Below, piece by piece: positions 18,601 through 30,400 of a stretch of DNA of 64,000 bases; the first letter of the stretch is position 1, and each line of letters begins with the position of its first letter. The stretch is from Sulfurospirillum diekertiae. GTDB lineage: Bacteria; Campylobacterota; Campylobacteria; Campylobacterales; Sulfurospirillaceae. Both the position numbers and the translations under genes were made by a program. The DNA lies in assembly GCF_011769985.2 (NCBI RefSeq), contig NZ_CP039734.2, positions 868,001 through 932,000 of the forward strand. The letters run 5' to 3'. Under the pieces are notes generated by a model. The model was given only the letters and a program-made list of their open reading frames with translations, was not told where the DNA came from and did no database searches.

Positions 18601-21600
18601 GGTAGTAGTAATCAAGCGAATGGTGAGTCCAATACCTCTGAAATTAAGACAGTCACGATGACCATTACAGGAACAAATGATCAACCTGTCGTGAGTGATG
18701 TAACCACAACGGTAAGTGAAGCATCATTGGCGGAAGTTCATGGGAAAGAAGATTACCAATATGCAGGGCAACTCCATGTAACTGATGATGATCTGAGTGA
18801 TACCCATACCTTTAGTATGGACAATAGTACCATCCACGTTAGTATTACAACTATCAATGATGGTGTACCTTCAACAATTACACTCAATGCATTGGAAGTC
18901 AAATTGTTAATGTTGACCAATCAATTAACAATAAGTCTTGACGCGAATACTGGGGAATATACAGTTTCTAGCTCTTTGTTTAATGCATTAGGTTCAAACC
19001 AAAGTATGAGTGTTTCATTTGATTACAGTGCAAACGATGGTAGGGGATTTACTGGATCTGATGGTCTTAATGAATCTTCTACAAGCACAGCAGAGACAGC
19101 AACACTGATCGTTAATGGTACTAATGATCAACCTGTCGCCTATGCAGATAGCATTTCACAATGGGAACCATTCTTAAGTAATACACCAAGTGAAGATGCT
19201 ACATACAATGGCAAACTTCCTTATGCAAGTGATGAAGATATCTTCACGACACATATTGCCTATGCAGGCGTAGATGCTGATCAAAATGGAAAAGTAGATG
19301 TGAGTGTGGTTTCCCCATCAGGTGTCGTTGATGCATCGCAAACTATTGTTATTGTAAATGCAGATGGTACTTATAGTGTCAGTAACCCAACATTTAATGC
19401 ACTGGCTTTTGGAGAAAAAGCGACAGTAACATTCTCTTATGTTGTCAATGATGGTTCTGGCGCTACAGATGAATCTGCTCAAAGTGCGCCAAAGAATGTT
19501 ACACTCACCATTTATGGTACAAACGATCAGCCGATGGTGGACAATGTATTCATTACTGGAAATGAAGCAGATACTGGTCGTAATACCTTTGCGGGAACTT
19601 TACATGTAAACGATGAGGATATTAGCAACGGACATACCTTTGCAATTAAAGCAGGTTCCATTACATCCTCTAATCCTTTGGTTTCTGGACTTTCCGTAAA
19701 CTTAACCAGTACAGGTGACTATACCGTAAGTGGCGATTTCAATAAACTAGCCGAGGGGGAGAGTGCAACCATTACTTTCCAATATCGTGCTGATGATCAC
19801 TCTGGTTTTTCACTTCTTAATGAGTCTCGTTATTCAGATTATCAAACTGTAAAGATAACGGTTACAGGTACGAACGATACACCAGTAATTACTAATGCTA
19901 CGGGTGCACTTGTTGGTACTGTTGTGGAAGCTGGAAATTACGATGACGGCTCTGCTTTTGCAGGTACACCATCTATTTCTGGACAACTTAGTGCAAGCGA
20001 TGTTGACCATGGTGCAACGAAAACATGGAACATTGTGGGAACACCATCAACAACGTATGGCTCTATTGGCATTGATTCAACAGGAAAATGGACATATACA
20101 CTTGACAATTCACTGAGTACAACACAAGCACTCAAAGAAGGTGAAACAGTTACGCAAACCTATACGGCTCGCGTGATGGATGATAAAGGTGCTTATGTTG
20201 ACCAAACGATTACTATTACGTTAAAAGGTACTAATGATGCCCCTGTTATTTTGAAAACATCTAATATTACGGGCGATGCAACGGAAGCTGGAGTTGTAAC
20301 TATTAATGGCGTAACGTCACCAGTAGCAGCCGTGATTGCAACAGGAACTCTTAGTGCATCGGATGTTGATCATGATGCAACACAAACATGGTCAGCTATT
20401 ACGACATCAGCAGAAGGCACAAATTATGGTACATTTGCGATAACAACAGCGGGCTCTTGGACGTATATAGCAGGCGAAGCAGCAAATCAATTGGCTGAGG
20501 GGGAAACGAAAACAGAAACCTTTATGGCAACGGTTACAGATGATAAAGGAGCCATAGCTACACAAGCAGTAACAATCACCATTTATGGTACTAACGATGC
20601 GCCCGTCTTTGTTGTTGAAGGTAACCAACCAGCTTATAGCTTTAACTATAATGAAAATAGTACGACTGCAACGGTACTTGGTACAGTCCATGCGACGGAC
20701 GTTGATAATGGAAGCAGCGTTTCCTATTCTATTCAGAGTGGTAATGATGCAGGCTATTTTGCGATCAACTCTACCACCGGGGCGATTACGCTGACAGAAG
20801 CAGGGACACATGCTTTCACCAATGATTTTGAAGCACTGAGCAATGTCCATAATCTTGTGGTGGGGGCGAGTGATGGAAGCGTTACAACTTCTATCAATGT
20901 TGTGCTCAACGAACAGAATGTTAATGATGCGCCAGATGCGGTAGATAACACATATAAAATTCATGGTTTAAGCGGTCAATATTATGCCTATCATGAAGGG
21001 GCTTTGTTAGATGGTTCTAACTTAGGTAGCATTGCACAAGTGGAAAATTTTATTGCTACTCATAATGCAGATGCAACCTTTACAGCGACTGCGATCAATT
21101 ATGGCCTTCTTCCTGGTGGGGACTTAGGTGGTGATGGCAATTTGCAAAAATTCTTAGGGATCATCGATGCTCCATCTTTGTCTACGAATCCAGAAAACAG
21201 TTCTGACGCTATTATTAAACTTAGTGGTTCTATCGAATTAGCAGCAGGTAAGTATACGTTTAAAGTAACGGCGGATGATGGGTACAGCATTGTGATTGAT
21301 GGTAATGTGGTCGCAAAATACGATGGCAACCAAGTTCCATCAACGAATTATGCCTCATTCAATATCGCTCAAGGTGGCGAGCATAGTATTAGCATTGTTT
21401 ATTGGGATCAAGCAGGACAAGCTCAACTTAAAGTTGAACTCAGTAGTGATGGTCAACCTTATAGTGTACTTACAGGTAGTGCCAATGCTCTTGATACCTT
21501 AGTAACAAATGAAGACACGCCTCTTATCATTGCTTCAAGTACATTACTTGCCAACGATACTGACCAAGATGGTGATACCCTTAATATTATCAGTGTTACA

Positions 21601-24600
21601 CAACCCGATGCAACACAAGGTACAGTTACGACGACAACAGACGGAAGTGGACATATTACTTCTATTCTCTTTACGCCAACGGCGAATTACAATGGAGATG
21701 CCACTTTTAAATATACTATTAGCGATGGACATGGCGGAACAGATACTGCTACCGTGACATTACATGTAAATCCAGTGAATGATGCTCCAACTCTCTCAGT
21801 TGATACAGGTAATGTAAACAATGGCAATGACATTGTTCTTGAGTCTGGGTTATCCACGGGTTCAAGTCCATTTGTGGATCATACACAAGCGAAAGGAACC
21901 TTCACTATTAGCGATCCTGATGGATTGAATGACATTACTTCTGTAACCGTTGGGAATAAAACATTTGTGGTAGACGCATGGAATACCGTTGGAGAGATTA
22001 TCACTGATCATGGTACTGTAACGATTACGGGGTATGACAACGGTGTATTTAACTATACCTATACCTTAATATCGGCAAGTAGTGCAACGACTGATAGCTT
22101 TAATATTCGTGTTTCAGACGGACAAGAAAGTGCTAATAGTACTGTAACGATTGGTATTACCGATGATAAACCGATTGCTTACGACAATACTATTTCTCTT
22201 GCTGAAGGGACAACAACACACAGTGGAACAACCAATTTAGTCTTAACGCTTGATGTTTCAGGTTCGATGAACAGCAACGTTTCAGGTTCGAGCCAAACAC
22301 GATTTGAAATTGCTCGTGACGCTTTGGTAAACATGATTAATCAATACAAAGAGCAAGGAACAACGGATGTTAATTTAACGTTATTTGGAGACAATGCCTT
22401 AAATGTTGGATGGATGTCAGCTTCTTCTGCGGTCACTTACTTAAATTCATTGTCAATGAATTCTTGGGACTACCTATACAGCAACTCTACCTATGTCAAT
22501 GTAAATACAGGTAGTACGGATTATTATGATGCCATTAATGCTACAAAAGCAATTAGCTTTACTGGGCATACAGCAGATCAAACCATTGTTTATTTTCTAT
22601 CAGATGGAGAGCCAAATGAAAATACCTCTTCTGTTGATCAAGATACTGATGCAACAATTAAAGCGTGGAAAACATTTATTACAGCCAATGCTGATGATTT
22701 ACATGTTATTGCCATTGGTGGTAATGTAGGTGACCCCGTTTATTTAAATACGGTGCAGGTCTTAGATGGTAAAGCGTATACAGATAGTGCACACCATGTA
22801 CAAGAGTACATTGAAGTGAGTAATGTGACAGGTTTATCGAGTACGTTATCAGGCACAGTTACTGTACCGCATGTTGAGTCTGGTAGTGTTATCACTGAAG
22901 CTGGTGTATTGAACTTAACAGATGTTGCTGGAGCTGATGGTTGGGCTAATCCTAAATTGGTTTCTGTCACGTATGATGGAGTAACTCATACATTTGATAG
23001 CACACATACAACCTTTACCATTACGACAAGTGCTGGAACGGTTACAATAGACAATCAAGGTAATTACAGCTTTACATCATTAACCAATGTTGCGCATGAT
23101 GTAAGTTCAAGTATTACCTACACAGTTGCAGATAGTGATGGTTCCACGGCACAAGCGCATTTGACGGTTACAACACTTGATAGTGTCCCAACAGCTGTAG
23201 TAGATACCAATACTGCGACTGAAACTTATTTGCATGCAACAGGTGGTACCGTTAATCATGTTACCTATAGTACAGTGCCTGAAAGTTGGAGCACTACAAC
23301 TACACCTCTAACTGATCTTGGAAAGAATAGTAATACAAATGGTTGGAGTGTAAGTAGTGGTGGTACAGTATCTGATACTTATACTATTGCTGCAAATGGC
23401 ACTCATGCCACTACCGTTAGTTTTACAATGGGGACTACTAATGGAGGTGGTACAGCTACGCTATATAGTAGCACAGGCACACTCATTAGCACAGCAACTT
23501 TCACTAGCAATAGTGATTATCAAACGATTAACTTTAGTAATGCCATTACAAGCAGTGGTGACTACTATGTTAAATTTATGCGTACTAGTGGTACAAATGT
23601 TACTGTTAAAAATGTGACCTATAGCACCTATGCTCACACCTCAGAAACAATGACTCCAATTACGATTACAACGCCAGAAGTCGAATGGGTTGCTGCGCTA
23701 GCTGTTGGTAATGTTTTAGATAATGATACAAAAGGGACGGATGGTAACTTAAGTGTCACATCGGTAAGTATCAATGGTTCTGATGTAGCTGTTGTTGCTA
23801 CAGGTGTTGATATCGCTGGACATAATGGTAGTTTACATATTGACGCATCTGGTGCATATACGTATACTCCAACGAATGCAGATATGACAAGTGCAGCACT
23901 CAGTACACCTGATGTCTTTACCTATACCATCAAAGATGCCGATGGTAGTACTTCATCTTCAACCTTAACCATTATGACGACAGACCATGATTACACGACA
24001 GGTACCAACAATATTATTGGTGGAACAGATGGTAATGATATGCTTACTGGAACGAATGGTAATGATGTCATTTATGGTAGTGCAGGAGATGACCACTTAG
24101 TTGGTGGAGCTGGTAATGACGCTCTTTACGGTGGTGCTGGCAATGATATTCTTGAAGGCGAAGATGGCAATGACTATCTTGATGGTGGTGCTGGAGCGGA
24201 TAAACTTTACGGTGGAGCTGGTAATGATATATTGGTTTACGATGCGGCAGATACCGTCATCGATGGTGGTACGGGTACGGATACTTTACTCTTTACTGCC
24301 AATACCACTATTGATTTCAGTAAACTCGATAGTAGCAATGACCCAATTAAAAATATATCGAGGTGCTTGATCTTACACAACCGAATGTCAATGTCACTCT
24401 TAAAAATCTTTCATTGAATGATGTCCTTGATATGACAGAAACAGGTACTACCCATACACTAACGATTTTGGGAGATTCTGCGGATAAAGTAACGGTTGAT
24501 AGTTCATTAACCAAAACATCTTCTACGGAAATAAGCAATGGGCATACATTTGATATTTACACCAATGCAAATGCAACGGACCCAACGGTTATTGTGAAGA

Positions 24601-24626
24601 TCGAGCAAACTATTCAACATAGCTAA
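15655..24626 (+). CDS. Giant RTX adhesin with LapA-type retention module (frameshift near 3' end)
   Basis: Intact reading runs to 24417 (2,920 residues); with the frame restored at 24353-24358 it would reach 24626 (about 2,989). The order is: N-terminal Lap retention module (1-100); LapG-type sites TAAG 117-120 and PAAG 124-127; VCBS-like repeats to about 1640, two of them nearly identical; an inserted Rossmann-like domain (about 537-759); a cadherin-like domain; a PA14-like domain (about 1770-1950); a von Willebrand A domain with DVSGSM near 2195; Ig-like repeats; and RTX nonapeptides (about 2789-2862) for calcium. The type I secretion signal (ending KIEQTIQHS) lies only in the shifted frame, so as read the product would lack it. 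Role: surface attachment and biofilm. Confidence 0.9.
16003..16035 (+). other. Predicted LapG cleavage sites in the adhesin
   Basis: TAAG (16003-16014) and PAAG (16024-16035) follow the retention module by about 16 residues. LapG-type proteases cut between the two alanines of TAAG or PAAG motifs at this place in LapA-like adhesins. Two candidate sites seven residues apart are present here. Confidence 0.7.
16531..17238 (+). repeat. Two tandem 354-base repeats in the adhesin gene
   Basis: Units at 16531-16884 and 16885-17238 are nearly identical at the DNA level, differing by a handful of bases (SI/SV, SQPTLLL/ATPTLVL, EV/EA), and a third unit begins at 17239 before diverging. Each encodes 118 residues, one VCBS-type module, and each contains a TTTACATGTAAA copy at the same place (16665, 17019). 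Such repeats can vary in number by recombination. Confidence 0.9.
24353..24358 (+). other. ATATAT tract at the adhesin frameshift
   Basis: Reading through (AT)3 turns the sequence into NISRCLILHNR and a stop at 24415-24417. Removing one AT restores NIEVLDLTQPNVNVTLKNLS, a normal RTX adhesin C-terminal segment, up to 24626. Either slippage, a mutation or a sequence error at this short dinucleotide tract is responsible. Confidence 0.8.
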
Positions 24627-24645
24627 AAAAACGTTATAATAGGGC

Positions 24646-25293
24646 ATGAAAACAAAAGTCCTTGCATTATGTTTTGGGGTGATGGTTCTTACCGTCACCC
24701 TTTTTAGTACTGCTGAATTCATACTTACCGGCATCTCTTTGGAGAAAGTCGAGAAAGAGTATGGAACATTCGCCAAAAGGCGTGTCTTAGCGCTTGTGGA
24801 AATGATGAACCGTGCCAAAGATGAGAGCGATCTTGAAAAACTTGAAAAAGTGAATGATTTTTTTAATGCGACTCCCTATCATAGTGACAAAGAAGTTTGG
24901 GGTGTGGATGACTACTGGGCAACACGGTTGGAGTTTATTGGAAAAGATAAAGGTGACTGTGAAGATTATGTTATCGCGAAGTATTTTACACTCAAAGAAC
25001 TCGGTGTTCCACCTTCTAAAATGTATATGACGTATGCAAAATCGCTCAAATTTAACGTAGCGCATATGGTGCTTACCTACTATGCAACTCCAAAATCCAT
25101 ACCATTGGTTCTTGATAATTACAATTACAAAATACTTCCTGCGAATGAACGCAATGATCTTGTTCCGATCTACAGCTTTAGCGGAGATGATCTGTTCAAT
25201 GCTAAGCAAGTTCAATTGGGTAAAATGCTTCCAGCGGCGGCAAAGCAGAAGCGTGCATGGGATGAACTCAAAATAGAGAAAAAGGAAAAATGA
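24646..25293 (+). CDS. lapG: LapG-like periplasmic cysteine protease
   Basis: 215 residues with an N-terminal signal/anchor helix. It belongs to the bacterial transglutaminase-like cysteine protease family (Peptidase_C93): Cys in KGDCEDYV (near residue 106), His in AHMVL and Asp in VLDNYN form the expected triad. LapG cuts LapA-type adhesins behind the retention module and so releases the cell from a surface; matching TAAG/PAAG sites are present in the adhesin just upstream. It overlaps the LapD-like gene by ATGA. A TATAAT at 24635-24640 ends only five bases before the ATG. Confidence 0.93.
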   Translation: MKTKVLALCFGVMVLTVTLFSTAEFILTGISLEKVEKEYGTFAKRRVLALVEMMNRAKDESDLEKLEKVNDFFNATPYHSDKEVWGVDDYWATRLEFIGKDKGDCEDYVIAKYFTLKELGVPPSKMYMTYAKSLKFNVAHMVLTYYATPKSIPLVLDNYNYKILPANERNDLVPIYSFSGDDLFNAKQVQLGKMLPAAAKQKRAWDELKIEKKEK

Positions 25294-27248
25294 TGACTCT
25301 TTTTAAACAGATGGCGGTAATGCTCAGTCTTTTTTTAAGCATAATCTTAGCCTGTGTCATGGTACTGAACTTCAAAACAGCTACAGCGTTTGTACAAGAT
25401 CAACTCTATACCAATGCCCAAAATACGGCGCATTCTCTAGGGCTTTCTCTCTCCAAAATTGCAGATCCAAAAGATACTGCTACCATGGAGACGATGATCA
25501 ATGCGATCTTTGATAGTGGCTACTATGAAAGAATTGCTTTGATAGGTGTAGAGGGGAACCCCATTTATGTGAAAGAAACCGATGTTTTACTAAGTGATGT
25601 GCCACAGTGGTTTATTCATGCCGTCACCATTAAAAACGCTTATGCAACGAGCGATATTATGATAGGGTGGAACAGGCTTGGTACGCTTGAAGTGAGTGGT
25701 CATATGGGTAATGCTTACAGACAACTGTATAAAACATTGATTGACCTCATTGAGACATTTGTGGGGATTGGTTTGGTCGTTTTAGGGGTACTGTATCTTT
25801 TGCTTACACTGAGCCTTCAATCTATTAAACAAATTCGAGACCAAGCGCGAGGCATCATTGAAAATCGTTTTATTATTGAACCAAAAATGCCTTTTACAAC
25901 GGAGTTTCGCTCTGCTACCGTTGCTATGAATGCCATGGTTTCAAAAGTAAAAGATATTTTTGAGAGAGAAAATGAGACACTCATTCAATACCAAGAGCTA
26001 CTTTACAAAGACACAGAGACAAAACTTTACAACCGTCATTATTTAGTCACCAAACTTCCTGAATACCTCCAAGGCGATACAAAGTTATCCCAAGGTTTAC
26101 ATGTAATGCTAAGCATTGATGAATTGGATCGCTTTAAAAAAGAGTATGGTTATGAAAATTATATAAAATTGATCAAGAATGTTGCAGAAGCATTAACAAA
26201 TTGTGCGCGTTTGAGTGAACATACGTTATTTGTAAGACTCAATGAGAGTGATTTTTCCCTTTTGATGCCTTTTCGAGATGAAATTTTACTCAAAAAACAT
26301 CTTGATGAGATGCTGTTAGAACTTCAACGCACGATTAGCACACAGGCATTAGACTACTTAGTGATAGGTATTGGTATTGGTTCATACAATGAACACGATA
26401 CACTCAAATCACTGCTTTCAAAAGCCGATTTAACCGTCTCCCAAGCCAAACAAAATGGTAATTTTACATGTAAAATGGCATTACAACAGCAACACTCCTT
26501 AATCTTAAGTCGTGAGGAGTGGCGTCAAGAATTGGTCAATGGTCTAAACGAATCTCGTTTTGTTTTTGCGACACAAAATGTCATCCACTATGAAAGTACC
26601 ACTTCGAGCATTGTTCATGAAGAAGTTTTCATCCGACTCAAAGGCAGTGATGGTTCTATATACTCTGCAGGCTATTTTTTACCGATGGCAACTATTTTAG
26701 GATTGGCAGATGAAATTGATCGTTATATGATTCAAAAAATGCTTCAGCGTTTTACATCACAAGAACTTCATACACCATTAGCACTCAACTTAAGCGCTGA
26801 ATTTGTAGGGCATTATGCCAATATTCAATGGCTGAAAGAGCAGTTGGAAAAACTCTCTCCGACTGAACGTTCCATGGTGTGGTTTGAAACGAGTAATGCT
26901 GTTGCCCTTCATAATCTAGAGGCAATCGTTTCGATTAGCAGTCAACTCAAGATGTTAGGTTGCCGTTTTGGTATTGATAACTTTACCATTCCATCCGAAG
27001 GGGCGTATTATCTGCAAGCGATACGACCTGATTATATCAAGTGTACGGTTGTCTATCTCAAAGATATTATGCTAGATGCAACAACAGGAAAAAATCAAGA
27101 AAGTCTCAATAACATTGCACGAAGTCTTGGAATTTCGATTATTGCGACCAATATTGAAGAAGAACAAGACCTCTCTACCCTCAAATATTTAGGAATTGCT
27201 TATATGCAAGGAAGATTTATTGCACCGATTGCATTACTCGAAGAATAA
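25290..27248 (+). CDS. lapD: LapD-like c-di-GMP receptor (degenerate GGDEF-EAL)
   Basis: 652 residues. Two membrane helices (about 8-26 and 155-175) flank a LapD-type periplasmic domain that ends with IGWNRLGTLEVSGHMG; the Trp of this hairpin contacts LapG in the Pseudomonas protein. A HAMP domain, a GGDEF domain with NESDF in place of GGDEF, and an EAL domain with EVFIRL in place of EAL follow, so catalysis is lost and a c-di-GMP binding role is expected. When c-di-GMP is high, LapD holds LapG inactive and the adhesin stays on the surface. A TTTACATGTAAA lies at 26463. Confidence 0.92.
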   Translation: MMTLFKQMAVMLSLFLSIILACVMVLNFKTATAFVQDQLYTNAQNTAHSLGLSLSKIADPKDTATMETMINAIFDSGYYERIALIGVEGNPIYVKETDVLLSDVPQWFIHAVTIKNAYATSDIMIGWNRLGTLEVSGHMGNAYRQLYKTLIDLIETFVGIGLVVLGVLYLLLTLSLQSIKQIRDQARGIIENRFIIEPKMPFTTEFRSATVAMNAMVSKVKDIFERENETLIQYQELLYKDTETKLYNRHYLVTKLPEYLQGDTKLSQGLHVMLSIDELDRFKKEYGYENYIKLIKNVAEALTNCARLSEHTLFVRLNESDFSLLMPFRDEILLKKHLDEMLLELQRTISTQALDYLVIGIGIGSYNEHDTLKSLLSKADLTVSQAKQNGNFTCKMALQQQHSLILSREEWRQELVNGLNESRFVFATQNVIHYESTTSSIVHEEVFIRLKGSDGSIYSAGYFLPMATILGLADEIDRYMIQKMLQRFTSQELHTPLALNLSAEFVGHYANIQWLKEQLEKLSPTERSMVWFETSNAVALHNLEAIVSISSQLKMLGCRFGIDNFTIPSEGAYYLQAIRPDYIKCTVVYLKDIMLDATTGKNQESLNNIARSLGISIIATNIEEEQDLSTLKYLGIAYMQGRFIAPIALLEE

Positions 27249-27260
27249 TCCAACTCAAAG

Positions 27261-27308
27261 GCCAATGTCACCACAAAACATAAAATTTTTAGGGTGACAT
27301 TGGCTTTT
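27261..27308 (+). terminator. Intrinsic terminator after the lap cluster
   Basis: A 12-base perfect stem, 27261-27272 with 27293-27304, separated by a 20-base AT-rich loop and followed by TTTTCT. It ends the rightward adhesin operon. A TTTACATGTAAA copy (27318-27329) follows 10 bases later. Confidence 0.75.
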
Positions 27309-27408
27309 CTGCAAGCCTTTACATGTAAAAAGATATGCGTTAAAGCTAACCTAAAGATTACTGCTTAATACATAGCCAAATACCCATCACAAACCTTTTA
27401 CATCATGC

Positions 27409-27429
27409 TATAATATTTTTACATGTAAA
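27409..27429 (+). promoter_or_regulatory. -10 box with overlapping TTTACATGTAAA palindrome
   Basis: TATAAT at 27409-27414 is followed three bases later by a perfect TTTACATGTAAA (27418-27429), so the palindrome would cover the transcription start of the amidoligase operon (ATG 27460). This is a typical repressor-operator position, although the palindrome is so common in the window that the placement may be fortuitous. Confidence 0.45.
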
Positions 27430-27459
27430 GATTTTTACTTTCTGTTTTAAAGGATTATT

Positions 27460-30400
27460 ATGTCACTTAAAGTTGTTCTCTCGCATAAAACAGAATACCA
27501 CTACGACCGCTATGTAGCGCTCTCACCGCACATCATCCGTTTGCGTCCCGCCCCACACAGCAGGACACCCATCGAGGCGTACTCCCTTAAAATAAAACCA
27601 GAGAACCATTTTATCAACTGGCAACAAGACCCGTTTGGTAATTACCTTGCGCGCATTGTATTTCCAGAAAAAACGAAAGAGCTCTGCATTGATGTGGAGA
27701 TTATTGCTGATCTTATTACGATCAATCCGTTTGATTTTTTTGTGGATGATTATGCGAAGGATTTCCCGTTTATCTATCAAAAAGAGCTTCAAAAAGAGTT
27801 GATCCCTTACCTTGAAGAGAGTGAAGATGGTGCGTTGTTGCGCGCTTTTGTGCGCTCATTGGACTGTAAAAAACGCCCGATTATTGACTTTTTAGTCTAT
27901 CTTAATTCTACGATCAATCAGCATTTAAACTACACCATCAGGTTAGAGCCCGGTGTGCAAAGCTGCGAAGTGACGTTGGAGAAAAAACTGGGCAGTTGTC
28001 GTGATTTTGCGTGGCTGTTTGTGCAAGTGCTTCGTCATTTGGGGCTTGCGGCACGCTTTGTCTCTGGCTATCTCGTACAACTCAAAGCCGATGTGGCTTC
28101 CCTTGATGGTCCTAGTGGTCCTGAGGCAGACTTTACCGATCTTCACGCGTGGACAGAGGTGTATATTCCAGGCGCTGGCTGGGTTGGACTGGATGCCACG
28201 AGTGGACTTTTTGCAGGAGAGGGGCATATACCGCTTGCGTGTACCCCTTCCTTTGAGAGTGCCTACGCGATAGAAGGGCTGAGCGATAAATGTGAAACTG
28301 AATTTGTCTACGACAATACGGTCACGCGTATTTTTGAATCGCCACGTGTGACCAAACCGTACCGCGATGACCAATGGGATGCCATTTATAAACTGGGTTT
28401 TGAAGTCGATAAAGCCTTGGAAGAGAGCGATGTAAGGCTTTCTATGGGCGGCGAGCCGACGTTTGTTTCCATCGATGACATGGAAGGCGACGAATGGAAC
28501 ACCAAAGCCGATGGAGCGCACAAACGCACCCTTGCCGACACCCTTTCACGAAAACTCTTAAGCTCCTTTACCCAAGGTGGCATGCTTCATTACGCACAAG
28601 GCAAATGGTACCCAGGCGAGCCGCTTCCGAGGTGGCAAACCTCCATCATTTGGCGCAAAGATGGTAAGCCCATCTGGCACAATCCCGACCTACTTGCCGA
28701 TATGAACGCTCAGTATAGCTACACCAACGACGATGCCAAACGCTTTTTAGCCAAACTGGCGCTCACGCTTGGTATCAGCGATCAAAACATCGTTGAAGCT
28801 TACGAAGACCCATTGTATTACATCATCAAAGAGTCTGAACTGCCCATCGACATTGACCCGATGAAGTCCGATTTGTCCGATTCGCTAGAGCGACAAACCA
28901 TTGCCAAAGTGCTCTCAAAAGGGCTCAATAAGCCTGTGGGTTACGTGCTTCCACTCAATTTTGGAGCGACACAGTGGATGACTTCTGCGTGGGAGCTCAG
29001 ACGAGGGTATTTGTTTCTCAGTGCGGGCAATTCTCCCCTTGGCTTGCGACTACCGTTGAGTTCTTTGGCTGAAAAACCGCACGCTGAGCTTGCACTTCGT
29101 TTTGAGCCAGACCTGTTTGCGAGCTATCCAAACCTTGGAGAGTATGCAGAAAATGCTAAAAAACGGTGTGAAAAAGCGGATGCAACCCTCTCAAAAAATC
29201 ACACCTATAACACCTTTGTACGCACCGCCCTTTGCACGGAAGTACGAGACGGCAAGCTCTATATTTTCCTTCCACCGCTCAATCATTCGGAGGCTTTTTT
29301 AGACCTTATTGCGTGCATTGAAGCGGTAGCGGAATCGTTACATGTAAACGTTGTTTTGGAAGGTTACGAGCCTGCTCATGACCTTAGACTCGATCGCATC
29401 AAAGTCACGCCAGACCCGGGTGTCATCGAGGTGAACATCCAACCTGCCACCTCATGGAAGATGCTAAGCGATAACCTTTTCTTGCTCTACAACGATGCGC
29501 GTGAATCACGCCTTGGGACAGAAAAATTTATGCTAGATGGCAAACATACGGGCACAGGCGGGGGCAATCACGTCACCATTGGAGCACTTCGTCCCGAAGA
29601 CAGTCCACTGCTTCGCAGGCCTGATCTGCTTCGCAGTCTTATCACCTTTTGGCAACACCATCCGGGGCTTTCGTACCTTTTCTCAGGCGCATTTATCGGC
29701 TCAACCTCGCAAGCTCCTCGTGTGGATGAGGGCAGGGTGGAAAATCTGTATGAGCTTGAGATCGCTTTTTCGCAGATTCCTGAGGGTGAAAGTGTTCCTT
29801 TTTGGCTGACCGATCGCCTTTTTCGACATATGCTGACCGACATTACGGGCAACACACACCGAAGCGAATTTTGCATCGACAAGCTTTACTCTCCCGATTC
29901 GTCTAGCGGACGACTGGGCATTTTGGAGCTAAGAGCGTTTGATATGCCACCGCACGCGCAAATGGCGTTGTTGCAGATGCTTTTGGTGCGCACACTGGTT
30001 GCTGTGTTTTGGAAAAAACCGTACAAACATAAACTTGTTCGTTGGGGTACACAGCTTCACGACAAGTTTTTACTGGAACATTACGTCAAAGAGGATTTAC
30101 GTGATATTGTCGAATTTTTACAAGCAGAAGGTTATGCGTTTGAGCTTGGTTGGTTCGATCCTTTCTTTGAGTTTCGTTTTCCGCTTTACGGTATGAGTAC
30201 GATTGAAAATATACATTTAGAACTTCGCGCCGCTATCGAGCCGTGGAATGTGTTGGGCGAAGAGAGCAGTTCGCAAGGAACAGCGCGTTATGTCGACTCT
30301 TCGCTAGAGCGCGTACAGGTCAAAGTGCAAAACTTTACACCAGAGCGCTACACGCTTACATGTAACGCCGTGGCGATTCCGCTTGCGCCTACAGGAAGGG

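Noticed and set aside
20407-20964. 185-codon open frame antisense to the adhesin
   Set aside because: The Thr/Asp/Gly-rich repeats on the plus strand give long reverse frames by chance; its translation has no domain pattern and no RBS.
27943-28521. 192-codon open frame antisense to the DUF2126 fusion gene
   Set aside because: The plus-strand protein has a conserved catalytic core here, so the reverse frame is a shadow.
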